Assembly: GCA_019634895.1 (NCBI GenBank)
Contig: JAHCAM010000001.1
Coordinates: forward strand, 1-64,000
DNA: 64,000 bases
Direction of reading: 5' to 3'
From: Steroidobacteraceae bacterium
GTDB taxonomy: Bacteria > Pseudomonadota > Gammaproteobacteria > Steroidobacterales > Steroidobacteraceae
In this document: piece by piece, positions 28,593 through 37,267 of the stretch
How the letters are laid out: each line of letters begins with the position of its first letter
Position numbering within the stretch: the first letter of the stretch is position 1
The notes under the pieces: model-generated
Told to the model about the DNA's origin: nothing
Seen by the model: the letters and a program-made list of their open reading frames with translations, nothing else
Database searches by the model: none
Position numbers and translations under genes: made by a program

Positions 28593-30821
28593 TTGCTCCG
28601 CATCGTGGCCACGCCAGCCAACATCGACCTGCCGCTGCACCTTTCCAGCGCCAAGCCGAACCTCGACCCGTACGGCCACCTGCTGCGGATGCTGATGCCG
28701 CGCGCGCTCGGCATCGGGTTCTACGACGCGAAGGGCGCCCCGCTCTGGGTCGCGCCAGGCTACGACGGGCCGGACCCGCTGCCGCTGGTGCAGGCCGCGC
28801 TTGCGAAGGTGCCGCCGGCGACCACGGCGCGTATCGACGGATTCGGCCAGGACCACGAGGGCGCGCCCGCCTACGTGTTCCGCCTGCGCAACAGCGAAGG
28901 CGAGGTCATCGCCATCGCCGCGCTGCTCACGCGCGACGGCGAGAACCGCCCGTACTCCTTCGTGCAGTCGCTGGTGCAGCCGGCGCTCGAGTGCCTGCAG
29001 CGCGAACTCGAGGCGCGGACCAGCGTCGGCGACCTGGCCCGCGACCTGCGCTCGCGCGACGAGGACCTCGAACTGTTGCTGCGCGTCGCACCCGACGACC
29101 CGTCGAGCCCGCAGCACGGCGACGAACTGGGCGCCCTGGTGCAGACCTGCGTGGACCACCTCGGCTGCCTGCTCGGCGCGCTGGTCGTGCCCGAGCGCAA
29201 TATCGCGATCTGCAAGGCGCCGCTCGGGCACAAGCCGCAGGTCGAGATCCTGAGCAAGATCCACCGGCACCTGCTGAACTGGGCGCAGCTGCAGCGGCGC
29301 AACCTGGTCATCAACAAGATCAAGGTGCGGCCGATCGAGCTGCCGCCCTACAAGATCCTGTGCACGCCGGTGCGGCATTCCTCCGGGCGCGTGGCCGGAT
29401 TCCTGGCGATGTTCCGCGAGGAGAATGCGCCGAACTTCGATGCGCGCACGGAGCGGCTGGTCGAGCTGCTGTCGCGCAAGACCACCGCGACCCTGCAGGC
29501 CAATTTCGACACGCTGACCTCGCTGCTGACGCGCTCGGCGTTCGAGACCCAGGTGCGCGCGCTGCTGGCCGGGCGCCGCGAGCGGAAACCGGACTGCGTG
29601 CTGTACCTGGACGTGGACCGCCTGCACGTCACCAACGACAACTACGGCATGCACATCGGGGACGAGGTGATCGGCAAGGTGGCGGAGGTGCTGCGCCGCA
29701 AGCCGCGGCCCGGCGCGCTGTCGGCGCGCATCGCCGGCGACCGCTTCGCGGTCTTCCTGCCGGACTGCGCGCTGGAGTTCGCCCAGCAGATCGCCGACAT
29801 GCTGCGCCGCCAGTGCGCGGAGCTCACCTACCTGCGCGGCGAGGGCACGGTGCAGGTCTCGGCCAGCGTCGGCGTCGCCGAACTCCCCGACTCCCAGAAC
29901 GCGCTGGCCCACGGCCTCGCCAACGCCGAGATCGCCTGCAAGGCCGCCAAGGACCGCGGCCGCAACCGCACCGAGATCTTCCAGGACGCCGACCAGAGCA
30001 TCATGCGCCGCCACACCGACGTGCTGGTCGTCCAGCGCCTGCACGGCGCACTCGCGGACAACCGCTTCGTGCTGTTCGCGCAGCCGATCCTGCCGCTGGC
30101 CGGCGAGCGCGGCGAGCCGCGCTTCGAGATGCTGCTGCGCATGGTCGGCACGGACGGCGAACTGCTGCCGCCGGAGAAGTTCCTGTCGGCCGCGGAGCGC
30201 TACCAGCTGCTGCCCGAGATCGACCGCTGGGTGGTCCGCAACTCGCTCGAGGCGCTCGGTTCCTGCGCCCGCGTGCTCGAGGGGCGCGGCATGCGCTTCT
30301 CGATCAACATTTCCGGGGCTTCGATCGCAGCCGAGGATTTCCTGGAATTCCTCGAGCGCAGCGTCCGCGATTCCGGGGTCCCGCCGGAGACGCTGTGCTT
30401 CGAGCTCACCGAGACTTCGGCCGTGTCGAACCTCGCCCGCGCCGAACGGCTGATGCACAGGCTGCGGGCGCTCGGCTGTTCGTTTGCGCTCGACGACTTC
30501 GGCACCGGACTGTCCTCCCTCGTGTACCTGAAGACGCTGCCGGTCTCGATGCTCAAGATCGACGGCGCCTTCGTGCGGGACTCGGCCAACAACCAGCGCA
30601 CCGAAGCCATGGTGCGCGCGATTGCCCAGCTGGCCCACACCATGGGAATGGAGACGGTCGCGGAATACGTCGAGACCGACGAGCTGCGCGAGCGCATGGC
30701 GGCCCTGGGCGTGGATTTCGGCCAGGGCTTCGCCATCGGCCGCCCGGTGCCGCTGCCGGACGTGCTCGGGGACCTCGCCCTGTGCGAGGCGATGGCCGCC
30801 CAGGAGCCGACCCGCCCCTGA
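28593..30821 (+). CDS. Cyclic-di-GMP phosphodiesterase (degenerate GGDEF plus EAL)
   Basis: 742 residues, no membrane segment seen. The N-terminal 300 residues hold a GAF-like region (about 175-290). The GGDEF domain is degenerate: the signature is replaced by AGDRF in RIAGDRFAVFLPD (near 382), so cyclase activity is unlikely. The EAL domain (about 480-730) keeps ExLxR as FEMLLR, NISGASI, ELTET, LDDFGTG, LKIDG and VAEYVE, so it probably degrades c-di-GMP. The start is uncertain: TTG at 28593 sits almost on AGGGGG, and GTG at 28605 is the alternative. Confidence 0.85.
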   Translation: MLRIVATPANIDLPLHLSSAKPNLDPYGHLLRMLMPRALGIGFYDAKGAPLWVAPGYDGPDPLPLVQAALAKVPPATTARIDGFGQDHEGAPAYVFRLRNSEGEVIAIAALLTRDGENRPYSFVQSLVQPALECLQRELEARTSVGDLARDLRSRDEDLELLLRVAPDDPSSPQHGDELGALVQTCVDHLGCLLGALVVPERNIAICKAPLGHKPQVEILSKIHRHLLNWAQLQRRNLVINKIKVRPIELPPYKILCTPVRHSSGRVAGFLAMFREENAPNFDARTERLVELLSRKTTATLQANFDTLTSLLTRSAFETQVRALLAGRRERKPDCVLYLDVDRLHVTNDNYGMHIGDEVIGKVAEVLRRKPRPGALSARIAGDRFAVFLPDCALEFAQQIADMLRRQCAELTYLRGEGTVQVSASVGVAELPDSQNALAHGLANAEIACKAAKDRGRNRTEIFQDADQSIMRRHTDVLVVQRLHGALADNRFVLFAQPILPLAGERGEPRFEMLLRMVGTDGELLPPEKFLSAAERYQLLPEIDRWVVRNSLEALGSCARVLEGRGMRFSINISGASIAAEDFLEFLERSVRDSGVPPETLCFELTETSAVSNLARAERLMHRLRALGCSFALDDFGTGLSSLVYLKTLPVSMLKIDGAFVRDSANNQRTEAMVRAIAQLAHTMGMETVAEYVETDELRERMAALGVDFGQGFAIGRPVPLPDVLGDLALCEAMAAQEPTRP

Positions 30822-30870
30822 TTGGCCCGGATTGGCCGCTCCGGAGGCGGCGCGGGTACCATAAGCACTC

Positions 30871-32103
30871 ATGCAACCGAGGAAGACGCTGTTCGCCGTC
30901 CTGCTGGGCTGCCTGCTCGGCGTGTCGCTCGCCTGGGGCGCCCTCTGGGTTTCCACCCGCGACCGCGGCCCCGCCGAATTGCGGGGCCGGGACGCCAGGC
31001 TGCTGTCGGAGGTCATCGACCGCATTCACGCGGAATACGTGGACCGCACCGACGACCGCAAGCTCCTCAAGGACGCGATCCGCGGCATGGTCGGGGAACT
31101 GGACCCGCATTCCGCCTTCATGGACGCGAACGAATTCGAGGACCTGCGCATCGCGACCGAGGGCAACTACTCCGGCATCGGCGTCGAGGTCACCGCGGAA
31201 TCGGGCGCCATCGTCGTGATCGCCCCGATCGACGGTTCGCCGGCCGCGCGCGCCGGCATCCGGCCCGGCGACACGATCCTGGCGGTCGACGGCGGGCGGC
31301 TCGAGAACGCCAGGCTCGCCGAGACGATCGCGCGCATCCGCGGCCAGGCGGGCACGGTCGTGAACCTGACGATCGGGCGCAAGGCGGCGCCGGACCCGAT
31401 CGAGATCGCGGTGGAGCGCGCGGTCGTCGCGGTGCACTCGGTGCGTCACCAGATGCTCGAGCCGGGCGTGGGTTACCTGCGCATCTCCCAGTTCAGCGAC
31501 ACGACCGGGCCCGACGTCGGCAGCGCGCTGCGCGCGCTGCGCCAGCAGGCCGGCGGCGAGCTGCGCGGCCTCGTGCTCGACCTGCGCAACAATCCCGGCG
31601 GCGTGCTGGATGCCGCGGTGGAAGTCTCCGATGCCTTCCTCGACAGCGGCCTGATCGTCTCCGCGGAGGGGCGGTCGAGTGAATCGCGGTTCCGCATGGA
31701 GGCCGGCAGCGGCGACCTCGCGCGCGGCGCGCAGGTCGCGGTGCTCGTGAACGAGGGCTCCGCTTCGGCAGCCGAGATCGTCGCCGGCGCGCTGCGCGAC
31801 AATGGCCGCGCGAAGCTGCTCGGCCGGCGCACTTTCGGCAAGGGCTCCGTGCAGACCGTCATGCCGATCGGCGACGGCCAGGCGCTCAAGCTGACGACCT
31901 CGCGTTATTACACGCCTTCCGGCGCCTCGATCCACCAGCGCGGCCTGGAGCCGGACATCGTGCTGCCGGAGCAGGAAACGACGGCGCTCGCGGGCGACGG
32001 CACGCTGCTCGAGCGCGACGCGGAAGTGCGCGCGGCGGTCGCCTGGCTGAAGCACGGCAAGGCGGCGCTCGCCGCGGTCCAGGCGGCGCCGGACCGCCGT
32101 TGA
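30871..32103 (+). CDS. ctpA: Carboxyl-terminal processing protease (S41A, CtpA/Prc type)
   Basis: 410 residues. N-terminal signal or anchor (about 7-27), then a PDZ domain (about 95-180, YSGIGVEVTAESGAIVVIAP), then the S41 catalytic domain. The catalytic Ser lies in NEGSASAAEIVAGAL (near 295) and the Lys in TFGKGSVQT, a Ser-Lys dyad. Such periplasmic proteases trim C-termini, often of cell-wall or outer-membrane proteins. It commonly follows envC in Gammaproteobacteria; here a c-di-GMP gene is inserted between them. Confidence 0.94.
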   Translation: MQPRKTLFAVLLGCLLGVSLAWGALWVSTRDRGPAELRGRDARLLSEVIDRIHAEYVDRTDDRKLLKDAIRGMVGELDPHSAFMDANEFEDLRIATEGNYSGIGVEVTAESGAIVVIAPIDGSPAARAGIRPGDTILAVDGGRLENARLAETIARIRGQAGTVVNLTIGRKAAPDPIEIAVERAVVAVHSVRHQMLEPGVGYLRISQFSDTTGPDVGSALRALRQQAGGELRGLVLDLRNNPGGVLDAAVEVSDAFLDSGLIVSAEGRSSESRFRMEAGSGDLARGAQVAVLVNEGSASAAEIVAGALRDNGRAKLLGRRTFGKGSVQTVMPIGDGQALKLTTSRYYTPSGASIHQRGLEPDIVLPEQETTALAGDGTLLERDAEVRAAVAWLKHGKAALAAVQAAPDRR

Positions 32104-32134
32104 CGCGCGTCCTGCGCGGGAGCGGCGGTTGCCG

Positions 32135-32695
32135 ATGAAGAGGGTCCTGGTGCCCCTGGCGGAAGGCTTCGAGGAACTCGAGGCCGTCACCATCATCGAC
32201 ATCCTGCGTCGCGCCGGCATCGAGGTGATCGTCGCCTCGCTCGCCGGCAGCCCGGTGACCGGATCGCACGGCATCCGCCTGGCCGCCGACACGCCGCTGG
32301 CGGCGGTGGTGGAGCAGGACTTCGACATGATCGCGCTGCCCGGCGGCATGCCGGGCGCGGAACACCTGAAGGGCGACGCGCGCGTCACCGGACTCCTCCG
32401 CAGGCATCGGGCGAGGGGCGGGCCGGTGGCCGCGATCTGCGCGGCGCCGATGGTGCTCGAAGCCGCCGGGGTCCTCGACGGCCGACGCGCCACGAGCTAC
32501 CCGGGCTTCCTGAAGGACGCGAAGCGCACCACGGTCAGCGGCGACGCGGTGGTCGCCGATGGCGGCGTCATCACCTCGCGAGGGCCCGGCACGGCGCTCG
32601 ATTTCGCGCTCGCGCTGGTCACCGAGCTGGCCGGCCCCGGGGCGAGCGCCAGGGTCGAGTCCGCGCTGCAGCGCGAAGCGGCGGGGCGCCGGTGA
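32135..32695 (+). CDS. DJ-1/PfpI family protein (YajL-like)
   Basis: 186 residues. VLVPLAEGFEELEAVTIIDI carries the conserved Glu, and the nucleophilic-elbow Cys is in VAAICAAPMVLEAAGVL (near 107). Bacterial homologues act as chaperones or oxidative-stress proteins, and deglycase activity has been claimed. The ATG at 32135 was preferred to a TTG two codons upstream. Its stop overlaps the next gene as GTGA. Confidence 0.88.
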   Translation: MKRVLVPLAEGFEELEAVTIIDILRRAGIEVIVASLAGSPVTGSHGIRLAADTPLAAVVEQDFDMIALPGGMPGAEHLKGDARVTGLLRRHRARGGPVAAICAAPMVLEAAGVLDGRRATSYPGFLKDAKRTTVSGDAVVADGGVITSRGPGTALDFALALVTELAGPGASARVESALQREAAGRR

Positions 32696-33774
32696 CCGCA
32701 TTGCAGGAACGGCCGGCGCAGGTGCCGCTTCCCGGCGTCCGCCAGGCCGCCCCCGCGCGCGACGAGCATGCGAGCATGCTGAAGAGCCTCACGCGCGTGG
32801 ACTGGCTGGTGCTCCTGCTGGTTGCCCTCTACGCGCCGGTGGCGCCGCCGTCGCCGCGCTGGCTGTACGCGGCGATCGCGGCCTATGCGCTCTTCGTGCT
32901 CGCGTTCCGCTGGCGGGGATTCCCGGTTCAGGCCACCGGCGCCCGCATCGCCTTCGGCGCCGCGGCCATGGTGGCGTTCATCACCGTGGTGGCGATGCTG
33001 ACCGGCGGCTCGGCGAGCCCGATGGTCAACCTGTACCTGCTCCCTATCGTGCTGGTCGCGATGACGCTCGGCGGCCGCGGCGCGGTGGTCGTCTTCGCCG
33101 GCGTCGCGCTCGCCTGGCTGTCGGTGATCGCGGGCGAGGGCCCGCTGCCGCCGCCGGGAGCGATCTTCGCGCGGCTGTTCGGCGAGCTCGGCCCCTACGC
33201 GCTGGTCGCCTACCTGACCCAGGCGCTCGCCGGCACCATCATGACCGCGCGACGGCGCATCGAGGAGATGGCCGAACGCGACGGCCTGACCGGCATGCTG
33301 AACCTGCGCACTTTCCGCGCGGTGCTGGCCCGCGAACACGAGTTGCGCGCACGCGCCGGCCGCGGCGGCTACGGCCTGCTGCTGGTGGACATGGACGACC
33401 TGAAGCGGCTCAACGACGAGGACGGCCACCAGGCCGGCAACCGCGCGATCACCTCGGTCGCGGGCGCGATCCAGCGCGCGATCCGCACCACCGACGTGGC
33501 TGCGCGCTACGGCGGCGACGAGTTCATCGTGTTCCTGCCGGAGGCGACGCCGGAGGTGGCGGAAGCCGTCGCCCAGCGCATCCGCAACAACGTGTTTCGC
33601 AGCCTGTTCCCGGTCGGCGAGCGGCTGCAGCGCATGACCGTGAGCGTGGGCACGGCCAGTTACCCGCGCGACGGCGCACAGTACGACGACGTCGTGTCGG
33701 CGGCCGACACGCGCCGGCAGCGCGACCGCGCCCTGCGCCGCGAGGCAGCGGCCGAACCCGGCAGGCGGCCCTGA
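32692..33774 (+). CDS. Membrane diguanylate cyclase (GGDEF)
   Basis: 360 residues from a GTG that overlaps the preceding stop. Five or six hydrophobic segments (about 35-185) form an uncharacterised membrane sensor. The C-terminal GGDEF domain has an intact active site, ARYGGDEFIVFLPE (near 275), so it should make c-di-GMP. No I-site RxxD is obvious. The extreme C-terminus is odd: after VSAADT the usual ALYxAK helix is missing and the frame reads into RRQRDRALRREAAAEPG, which may be a small deletion. Confidence 0.85.
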   Translation: MTALQERPAQVPLPGVRQAAPARDEHASMLKSLTRVDWLVLLLVALYAPVAPPSPRWLYAAIAAYALFVLAFRWRGFPVQATGARIAFGAAAMVAFITVVAMLTGGSASPMVNLYLLPIVLVAMTLGGRGAVVVFAGVALAWLSVIAGEGPLPPPGAIFARLFGELGPYALVAYLTQALAGTIMTARRRIEEMAERDGLTGMLNLRTFRAVLAREHELRARAGRGGYGLLLVDMDDLKRLNDEDGHQAGNRAITSVAGAIQRAIRTTDVAARYGGDEFIVFLPEATPEVAEAVAQRIRNNVFRSLFPVGERLQRMTVSVGTASYPRDGAQYDDVVSAADTRRQRDRALRREAAAEPGRRP

Positions 33775-33778
33775 GGCC

Positions 33779-34231
33779 ATGCGCAGGCAGTCCCGCGGCT
33801 ACATGCAGGGTTTCGAGACGGCGGCCAGCGCGGCCACGCTGTGGCACGCGCTGACCGACGCAGCGGCGCTGCGTGCCTGGTACGCGACCGAGGCCGCAGT
33901 CGAGCCGCGCGCCGGCGGGCGATATTCGGTGACTTCGCGCCTGTTCGGCAGGCGCTTCGCCACGATCGAGCAGTTCGAACCGGGCGTGAAACTGCAACTG
34001 CTCTACGACCCGAGCCCGGACTGGCCGCCGATGCCGGAGACCGTTCTGATGGAGGATTTCCTGATCGAGGAACGCAAGGGGCAGCGCACGCTGCGGGTGA
34101 TGGGCTCGGGCATCCCGGCCGGCGAGGAATGGGAGCGATCGTTGATCCGGCTGCGGACGGGCTGGGCACTCGCATTCGCGCAGCTGCAGATGCGCCTGCG
34201 GGACGGCAGCTTGCGGGATCCCGGGGCATGA
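33779..34231 (+). CDS. SRPBCC/AHSA1-like domain protein
   Basis: 150 residues with the START-like pattern FETAASAATLWHALTDAAALRAWYATEAAVEP and GWALAFAQLQMRLRDG at the C-terminal helix. AHSA1-type proteins bind hydrophobic ligands or Hsp90-like partners, but no ligand can be assigned. Its stop overlaps the amidohydrolase start (ATGA at 34228-34231), suggesting coupling. Confidence 0.75.
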   Translation: MRRQSRGYMQGFETAASAATLWHALTDAAALRAWYATEAAVEPRAGGRYSVTSRLFGRRFATIEQFEPGVKLQLLYDPSPDWPPMPETVLMEDFLIEERKGQRTLRVMGSGIPAGEEWERSLIRLRTGWALAFAQLQMRLRDGSLRDPGA

Positions 34232-35553
34232 GTCGCGCCCTCGTCACGCTCGCTGCGGCCATGCTCGGCGTGGCTGCTTCCGCCGACACGATCGTACTGA
34301 CCGGCGGCACGGTCATCGACGGCTACGGCGGCCCGCCGATCGCCAACGGCGTCGTCGTCATCGACGGCGAGCGCATCCTCGCCGTGGGCGGACGCGGCCA
34401 GGTGCTGGTGCCCGACGGCGCGCAGGTCATCTCCACCGAGGGCATGACGGTCCTGCCGGGACTCTGGGACCTGCAGGTGCGGACCATGCGCCTCGGTCAC
34501 GGCGACGACGCGCGCTGGACCGGGACCTACGGCCCGCTGGCGGAACGCGTGGTGATGCCGATCGCCGCGCGCCAGTTGCTGCAGGCCGGCGTCACCAGTG
34601 CGCGCGATGCCATTTCGCCGCTCGAGGCGGCCGTCAACGTGCGCCGCCGCATCCGCGAGCACCTGCTCGAGGGGCCGGAGCTGTACGTCTCGGGCCCCGC
34701 GCTGCGCAAGCTGGTGCCCGAGGGCACCGAGGCCTGGCAATGGGCGGTCAAGGGCGCCGCCGACGCGAAGGCGAAGGTCGCGCGGCTCGCGGATGCCGGC
34801 GTCAACTACGTGCTGCTTGCGGAGGTGGACCTCTGGAGCGCGGAGGAACTCACGGCCGCGGTCGCGGAGGCGCGCGCGCGCGGACTGCCGGTGCACGCCT
34901 TCGCGGAACGCCCGGGCGACGTGGAGCGCGGCGTCTCGATGCAGGTCGACGGCTTCCTCGGCAGCTCGATGGGCGTCGGCCCGTTCCCGGACGCCGTCGT
35001 CCTTGCGCTGCACCGCCGGCTGCTGGAGGCCGCGCCGCGCCAGCTGGCGTGGACGCCCGCGATCTCGGCGCTGCTCAACTTCGAGTCGCTGCGGGAGAAT
35101 GCGGAGCCGCTGGACGATCCGCGGGCGACCGACCTGATGCCGCCGCTGGTCGCCGCCGACGTCCTGGGCTCGCTCGCGAACCCGGACCGGGTGACCTGGT
35201 TCGAGATGCCGGCCTCGAAGGCACGGTCGATGTGCGCGAAGCTGCACCAGCTCGACGAGGCGAAGGTCATGCTGCTGATCGGCTCCGACGCCGGCGTTCC
35301 GGGGCACCTGCATTCGCGCGCGACCTGGCAGGAGCTCGATTTCTGGGTCCGGGAATGCGGCTTTCCTGCCGAGCGCGCCATCCGCGCCGCGACGCACGAC
35401 GCGGCGGTCGCCATGGGCGCCGGCCACGAGGCCGGGGCGCTCGCCCCCGGCAAGTACGCGGACCTGATCGCGGTGCGCGGCGACGTGCTGCGGCACCCGG
35501 GACTGCTGCAGAACGTGGACATTGTCATCAAGCGCGGCCGTCGCGTACGCTGA
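34228..35553 (+). CDS. Amidohydrolase-fold protein lacking the N-terminal metal ligands
   Basis: 441 residues. A signal peptide (1-18) precedes the amidohydrolase beta-sandwich (IVLTGGTVIDGYGGPPIANG, GMTVLPGLWDL). Where active members read D-x-H-x-H this one reads DLQVRT, and the later His motifs are also changed (VHAFAERP). The Asp in LIGSDAG and the C-terminal GALAPGKYADLIAVRGDVL are kept. It is probably not a normal metal-dependent hydrolase; a noncatalytic or altered role is likely. It overlaps the SRPBCC gene. Confidence 0.78.
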   Translation: MSRALVTLAAAMLGVAASADTIVLTGGTVIDGYGGPPIANGVVVIDGERILAVGGRGQVLVPDGAQVISTEGMTVLPGLWDLQVRTMRLGHGDDARWTGTYGPLAERVVMPIAARQLLQAGVTSARDAISPLEAAVNVRRRIREHLLEGPELYVSGPALRKLVPEGTEAWQWAVKGAADAKAKVARLADAGVNYVLLAEVDLWSAEELTAAVAEARARGLPVHAFAERPGDVERGVSMQVDGFLGSSMGVGPFPDAVVLALHRRLLEAAPRQLAWTPAISALLNFESLRENAEPLDDPRATDLMPPLVAADVLGSLANPDRVTWFEMPASKARSMCAKLHQLDEAKVMLLIGSDAGVPGHLHSRATWQELDFWVRECGFPAERAIRAATHDAAVAMGAGHEAGALAPGKYADLIAVRGDVLRHPGLLQNVDIVIKRGRRVR

Positions 35554-35587
35554 TGCGCCCGCCACGGGGCCAGGGAGAATGCCCGGG

Positions 35588-35953
35588 ATGACCGCCTTCA
35601 TCGTACGCGCGCTGATCGCCGCCCTCGGCCTGTGGCTCGCGACCGAGTGGGTGAGCGGCATCCGCATCGACAGCCCGGCGATGCTGATCCTCACCGCGCT
35701 GCTGCTCGGCATCGTCAATGCCATCGTCAGGCCGATCGCCGTGATCCTCACCCTCCCGATCACGCTGGTGACGCTCGGGCTGTTCCTGCTGGTGGTGAAC
35801 GCCGCCATGCTGAGCCTGGTCGCGGCCCTGCTGCCCGGGGTCGCCATCCCCTGGTTCTGGCCGGCCTTCTGGGCCGCGCTCATCGTCAGCGTCGTGAGCT
35901 TCGTCGGCAACGCGATGTTCAGGCCCGGCCGGGCGCTGCGCGACAAAGACTGA
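35588..35953 (+). CDS. Phage holin family 4-like small membrane protein
   Basis: 121 residues with four hydrophobic segments (MTAFIVRALIAALGLWLATE; a segment with ALLLGIVNAIVRPIAVILTL; TLGLFLLVVNAAMLSLV; FWAALIVSVVSFVGNAMF). The motif NAIVRPI is typical of the widespread holin-4/YvlD family, whose role is mostly unknown and not phage-linked. GGGAGA lies nine bases before the ATG at 35588. Confidence 0.8.
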   Translation: MTAFIVRALIAALGLWLATEWVSGIRIDSPAMLILTALLLGIVNAIVRPIAVILTLPITLVTLGLFLLVVNAAMLSLVAALLPGVAIPWFWPAFWAALIVSVVSFVGNAMFRPGRALRDKD

Positions 35954-35970
35954 CAACAAGGACCGCGCCC

Positions 35971-37212
35971 ATGGGGATCCCGCTGCGCCTCACGGTGATG
36001 AACTTCCTGCAGTTCTTCGTCTGGGGCGCCTGGCTCATTTCCTTCGGCGCCTACATGATCGTCACGCTCGGCTTCAGCGGCGGGCAGGTGGGCAGCGTGT
36101 ACGCCACGATGGGCGTCGCGGCGCTGTTCATGCCGGGGCTGATGGGCATCGTCGCCGACCGCTGGGTCAACGCCGAGCGGCTGTACGGCGTCCTGCACCT
36201 GACGGGCGCAGGACTGCTGCTGTGGGCGTCGACGGTCCGCGACTTCGACACGCTGTACATGATCATGCTGCTGAACGCGATCGTCTACATGCCGACGATC
36301 GCGCTCAACAACGCCCTGTCGTACCGCGTGCTTGAGCAGAACGGGCTGAACGTGATCCGCAAGTTCCCGCCGATCCGCGTCTGGGGCACGGTGGGATTCA
36401 TCGTCGCGATGTGGATGGTGGACCTCGCGGGCTGGACCAAGAGCGAACTGCAGCTCTACATCAGCTCGGGTGCGGCGGCGCTGCTCGGGCTGTACGGATT
36501 CACCCTGCCGGCCTGCCCGCCGGCGCGCGAAGTGGCGAAGAAGAGCGTCGTCTCGGCGCTCGGCCTCGACGCGTTCGTGCTGTTCCGGCGCACGCAGATG
36601 CTGGTGTTCTTCATCTTCGCGATGATGCTGGGCGCGGCGCTGCAGATCACCAATGCCTTCGGCGGCGCCTTCCTCGCCGATTTCGCGACCACGTACCCGG
36701 ATTCGTTCGGCGTCAGGCACCCGAACATCCTGATCTCGATCTCGCAGATTTCCGAGACGCTCTTCATCCTGACCATCCCGTTCTTCCTGCACCGCTTCGG
36801 CATCAAGATCGTGATGCTGCTCAGCATCTTCGCCTGGGTGCTGCGCTTCGGGCTGTTCGCGGTCGGCGACCCGGGCGCCGGGCTGTGGCTGCTGGTGCTG
36901 TCCATGATCATCTACGGCATGGCCTTCGATTTCTTCAACATCTCCGGGTCGCTGTACGTGGACCGCGAGGCGGAGGGGAGCATCCGCGCCAGCGCGCAGG
37001 GACTGTTCATGGTGATGACCAACGGCCTCGGCGCGTTCTTCGGCAGCATCGGCGCCGGGATGGTCGTGGACCACTTCACGGTGGACGGCGTGAAGGACTG
37101 GCCGAGCATCTGGTTCACGTTCGCCGGCTACGCGCTGGTGCTGGGCATCCTGTTCCCGTTCCTGTTCCGGTACCGGCACGACCCGGCGGCGATGGCGGTG
37201 GTGCGACGCTGA
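35971..37212 (+). CDS. MFS transporter, nucleoside:H+ symporter family
   Basis: 413 residues, about 12 transmembrane helices. RLTVMNFLQFFVWGAWLISF, FPPIRVWGTVGFIVAMW and SGSLYVDREAEGSIRASAQG are features of the NupG/XapB-type family, which brings nucleosides in with protons. The substrate is inferred. Its stop lies three bases before a 52-bp perfect palindrome, which may act as a terminator. Confidence 0.82.
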   Translation: MGIPLRLTVMNFLQFFVWGAWLISFGAYMIVTLGFSGGQVGSVYATMGVAALFMPGLMGIVADRWVNAERLYGVLHLTGAGLLLWASTVRDFDTLYMIMLLNAIVYMPTIALNNALSYRVLEQNGLNVIRKFPPIRVWGTVGFIVAMWMVDLAGWTKSELQLYISSGAAALLGLYGFTLPACPPAREVAKKSVVSALGLDAFVLFRRTQMLVFFIFAMMLGAALQITNAFGGAFLADFATTYPDSFGVRHPNILISISQISETLFILTIPFFLHRFGIKIVMLLSIFAWVLRFGLFAVGDPGAGLWLLVLSMIIYGMAFDFFNISGSLYVDREAEGSIRASAQGLFMVMTNGLGAFFGSIGAGMVVDHFTVDGVKDWPSIWFTFAGYALVLGILFPFLFRYRHDPAAMAVVRR

Positions 37213-37215
37213 TCG

Positions 37216-37267
37216 ATAAAGGGGACGCGTCCAATTACCCGCGGGTAATTGGACGCGTCCCCTTTAT
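37216..37267. repeat. Perfect 52-bp palindrome of the GGGGACGCGTCC family, copy 3
   Basis: Each arm is ATAAAGGGGACGCGTCCAAT followed by TACCCG; the centre is CCCGCGGG at 37238-37245. All 26 base pairs match. It lies between convergent genes, so it could act as a bidirectional terminator. Its right-hand TAA (read leftward, 37266-37264) is the stop codon of the methyltransferase gene. Confidence 0.9.

Noticed and set aside
35588..35953. Holin-like gene as sign of a prophage.
   Set aside because: The family is widespread in chromosomes, and no phage genes lie near.
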